Position numbers and translations under genes: made by a program | Assembly: GCA_022592435.1 (NCBI GenBank) | Contig: JABYQS010000243.1 | Location: 1-46,847 of the forward strand | Length of the DNA stretch: 46,847 nt | Origin: Cerioporus squamosus | Lineage: Eukaryota > Basidiomycota > Agaricomycetes > Polyporales > Polyporaceae | Direction of reading: 5' to 3' | Part shown: positions 45,687 to 46,847 of the stretch, piece by piece | Position numbering within the stretch: the first letter of the stretch is position 1 | How the letters are laid out: each line of letters starts with the position of its first letter | The notes under the pieces: generated by a model | Database searches by the model: none | The model's input: the letters and a program-made list of their open reading frames with translations, nothing else | Told to the model about the DNA's origin: nothing

Positions 45687-45820
45687 TTAGCCAGTGTGTC
45701 GTGCAAGGATAATGAACGCCTGCAACATTGAGTATGGAAGTGAACAAAACTGTAGAAGTCAATGTCGAAAACACTGAATACGGCCATTTTTCATTGATAA
45801 TCAGTGTTCGCGACATTGAT
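45668..45820. repeat. Cluster of inverted repeats built on ACATTGA/TCAATGT
   Basis: The heptamer ACATTGA or its reverse complement occurs five times in about 150 bp (45668, 45680, about 45725, 45759 and 45813). At 45668-45686 two copies form a perfect 7-bp inverted repeat with a 5-bp loop. At 45759-45780 and 45797-45818 a 22-bp inverted repeat with 19 matches surrounds a loop of about 16 bases. This could be a hairpin or a small non-autonomous element (MITE-like). No target-site duplication was identified. Confidence 0.65.
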
Positions 45821-46076
45821 TTTCAGCGGTTTAAACAATGGTCAGATTTCCTGCTTACAGATAGTATTGGTCGTCGATTCTGTTCACGCTGCACCTCGAT
45901 AGACCACGGAACAACGGTTGCATTGTACGAGGAGCTATATACATGCGAGCGCCCGAAGCCTTCTACAACTACGTAGCTCTGCCACCTGTATGCATACTGG
46001 AAGGACAGGACGTGGTGAGAAACTCACATAGTACCTCTCTCTCCATGCGTGCCGACGGTGGTTGGCTGGAGACGAC

Positions 46077-46775
46077 CTGGGCGTCATCGTGAGCTTGCGT
46101 CTTTTGGATGAATTACGAAAACGCACCCTTATCGGCTCCGTTCGCTTGCCATCCACAGCTCCGGAGAATTCGGTGACGTGACTGACGTCGAAGCACACAG
46201 TGGTGGGGAGCGTGGGGCTGGGGTACTGTATCCCCTGACGTCGAGTCCTGCAATAACATGAGCAGCGTCATGGGAGCCATGCTTACCGGATGATCGAGAC
46301 TTGACCATGCAATTCTGAAGACTGAAGATGAGGATTACAGAAGGAGGGAAGGGAAAGGCAAACTGTTAGGCTGACCTGTATGAGCTGCATTCCTATGTAA
46401 TGTTCCTGACGGCACGGCGACATCGTGAAAGATGGTCAGAGCAAACCAGCGTGAGGGGTATAACATATGACATGGATGTGTTGAAGGTTATGGATGCAAG
46501 CGAACGATGAGAATGGACAACGCACCAGCTTCTTGCACACTCTCGTGTTCAACGAGGTGAGAGCAAGCGCATATAATCAGTATATGGGCCACCACCAGAC
46601 CGTGAGGCTCACCTGAGACTTCGGGATCAGCGGAGTACTACCGGTATTCCCATGCCTATCCAAACGTCCAACTTCCACGCGTACCTCCTCCTCTACTCCT
46701 ACAAGCCCGGGTAGAACAGACCGAGCACCTTCACGGAGATCCTGGAAGAGCCCTTGAAGCGGCGACAGATCGGGC
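46077..46775 (-). CDS. Putative partial gene of unknown function
   Basis: Three candidate minus-strand exons read like real protein and are bounded by splice signals: 46775-46613 (TAG acceptor, GTGAGC donor; LREGARSVLPGLVGVEEEV, then GRLDRHGNTG), 46314-46287 (28 nt) and 46247-46077 (CAG acceptor, donor after TMTPR). The last two join in phase to LHGQVSIIRTRRQGIQYPSP, then CFDVSHVTEFSGAVDGKRTE. A further small exon may lie near 46390. I recognise no domain. Both ends are unresolved, and the gene may continue past either side. Confidence 0.3.
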
Positions 46776-46847
46776 TATTCATCAGACTGAGCTCCAGAGA
46801 TAGCTAAGCACTGAGTAATGAGCAATGGAGGACAAGCCGGCATGCTG

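Noticed and set aside
1..46847. CRISPR arrays, rRNA, operons, or an autonomous transposon
   Set aside because: No regularly spaced repeats, ribosomal sequence, transposase or reverse transcriptase motifs were seen, and the genome is clearly eukaryotic.

Overview
This window looks like a chromosome segment from an Agaricomycete (mushroom-forming basidiomycete, possibly a wood-decay polypore). The evidence is its fungal gene architecture. Genes are dense and split by many introns, mostly 50-65 bp with GT...AG ends, and some exons are only 5-30 bp. The gene families also fit: a DUF6593 protein, a PL14-type polysaccharide lyase, a DOPA-dioxygenase-like protein, MYND-finger and F-box paralogs, a Crinkler/RHS-like P-loop protein, and class I HDAC and SAGA subunits. 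All exon joins were read by eye from splice signals, reading phase and family similarity; no alignment was run.

Left part (1-9 kb). Two tandem paralogs of a MYND zinc-finger gene lie on the minus strand. The left copy carries three separate one-base deletions, and the right copy has an odd exon-1 junction. They are followed by an eight-exon ADP1-like ABCG transporter and a small secreted cupin-like protein, both on minus. An HSL-type alpha/beta hydrolase (plus strand) sits at 10.6-12.0 kb after 1.6 kb with no recognisable gene.

Middle (12-33 kb). A broken F-box paralog is followed by a Ser/Thr kinase with a long repeat-bearing N-terminus and a PL14-type lyase with a Thr/Val insert. Then comes a plus-strand run: a DOPA-dioxygenase-like gene with 14-nt and 5-nt microexons, glutamate 5-kinase (PRO1), PRPP synthetase and a DUF6593 protein. 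A decayed-looking P-loop NTPase gene and an SLC41/MgtE magnesium transporter lie on minus.

Right part (33-46.8 kb). ADA3, a SAGA histone-acetyltransferase subunit, is divergent from the transporter. An intact 608-aa F-box protein converges on a Hos2/HDAC3-type histone deacetylase with an RG-rich tail. The deacetylase is divergent from PER1 (GPI-anchor remodelling), and a HINT nucleotide hydrolase (HNT1) follows. The right end holds a frameshifted F-box remnant, a cluster of inverted repeats and a weakly supported partial gene.

The housekeeping genes cover proline and nucleotide precursors, magnesium, chromatin acetylation and deacetylation, and GPI anchors. They alternate with fast-evolving accessory families (MYND, F-box, P-loop, DUF6593) that show duplication and decay. 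I saw no operon-like or plainly new multi-gene system. The most distinctive signals are the microexons, the net in-frame triple-deletion MYND copy, the graded decay of the F-box family and the lineage-type tails and inserts on conserved enzymes.
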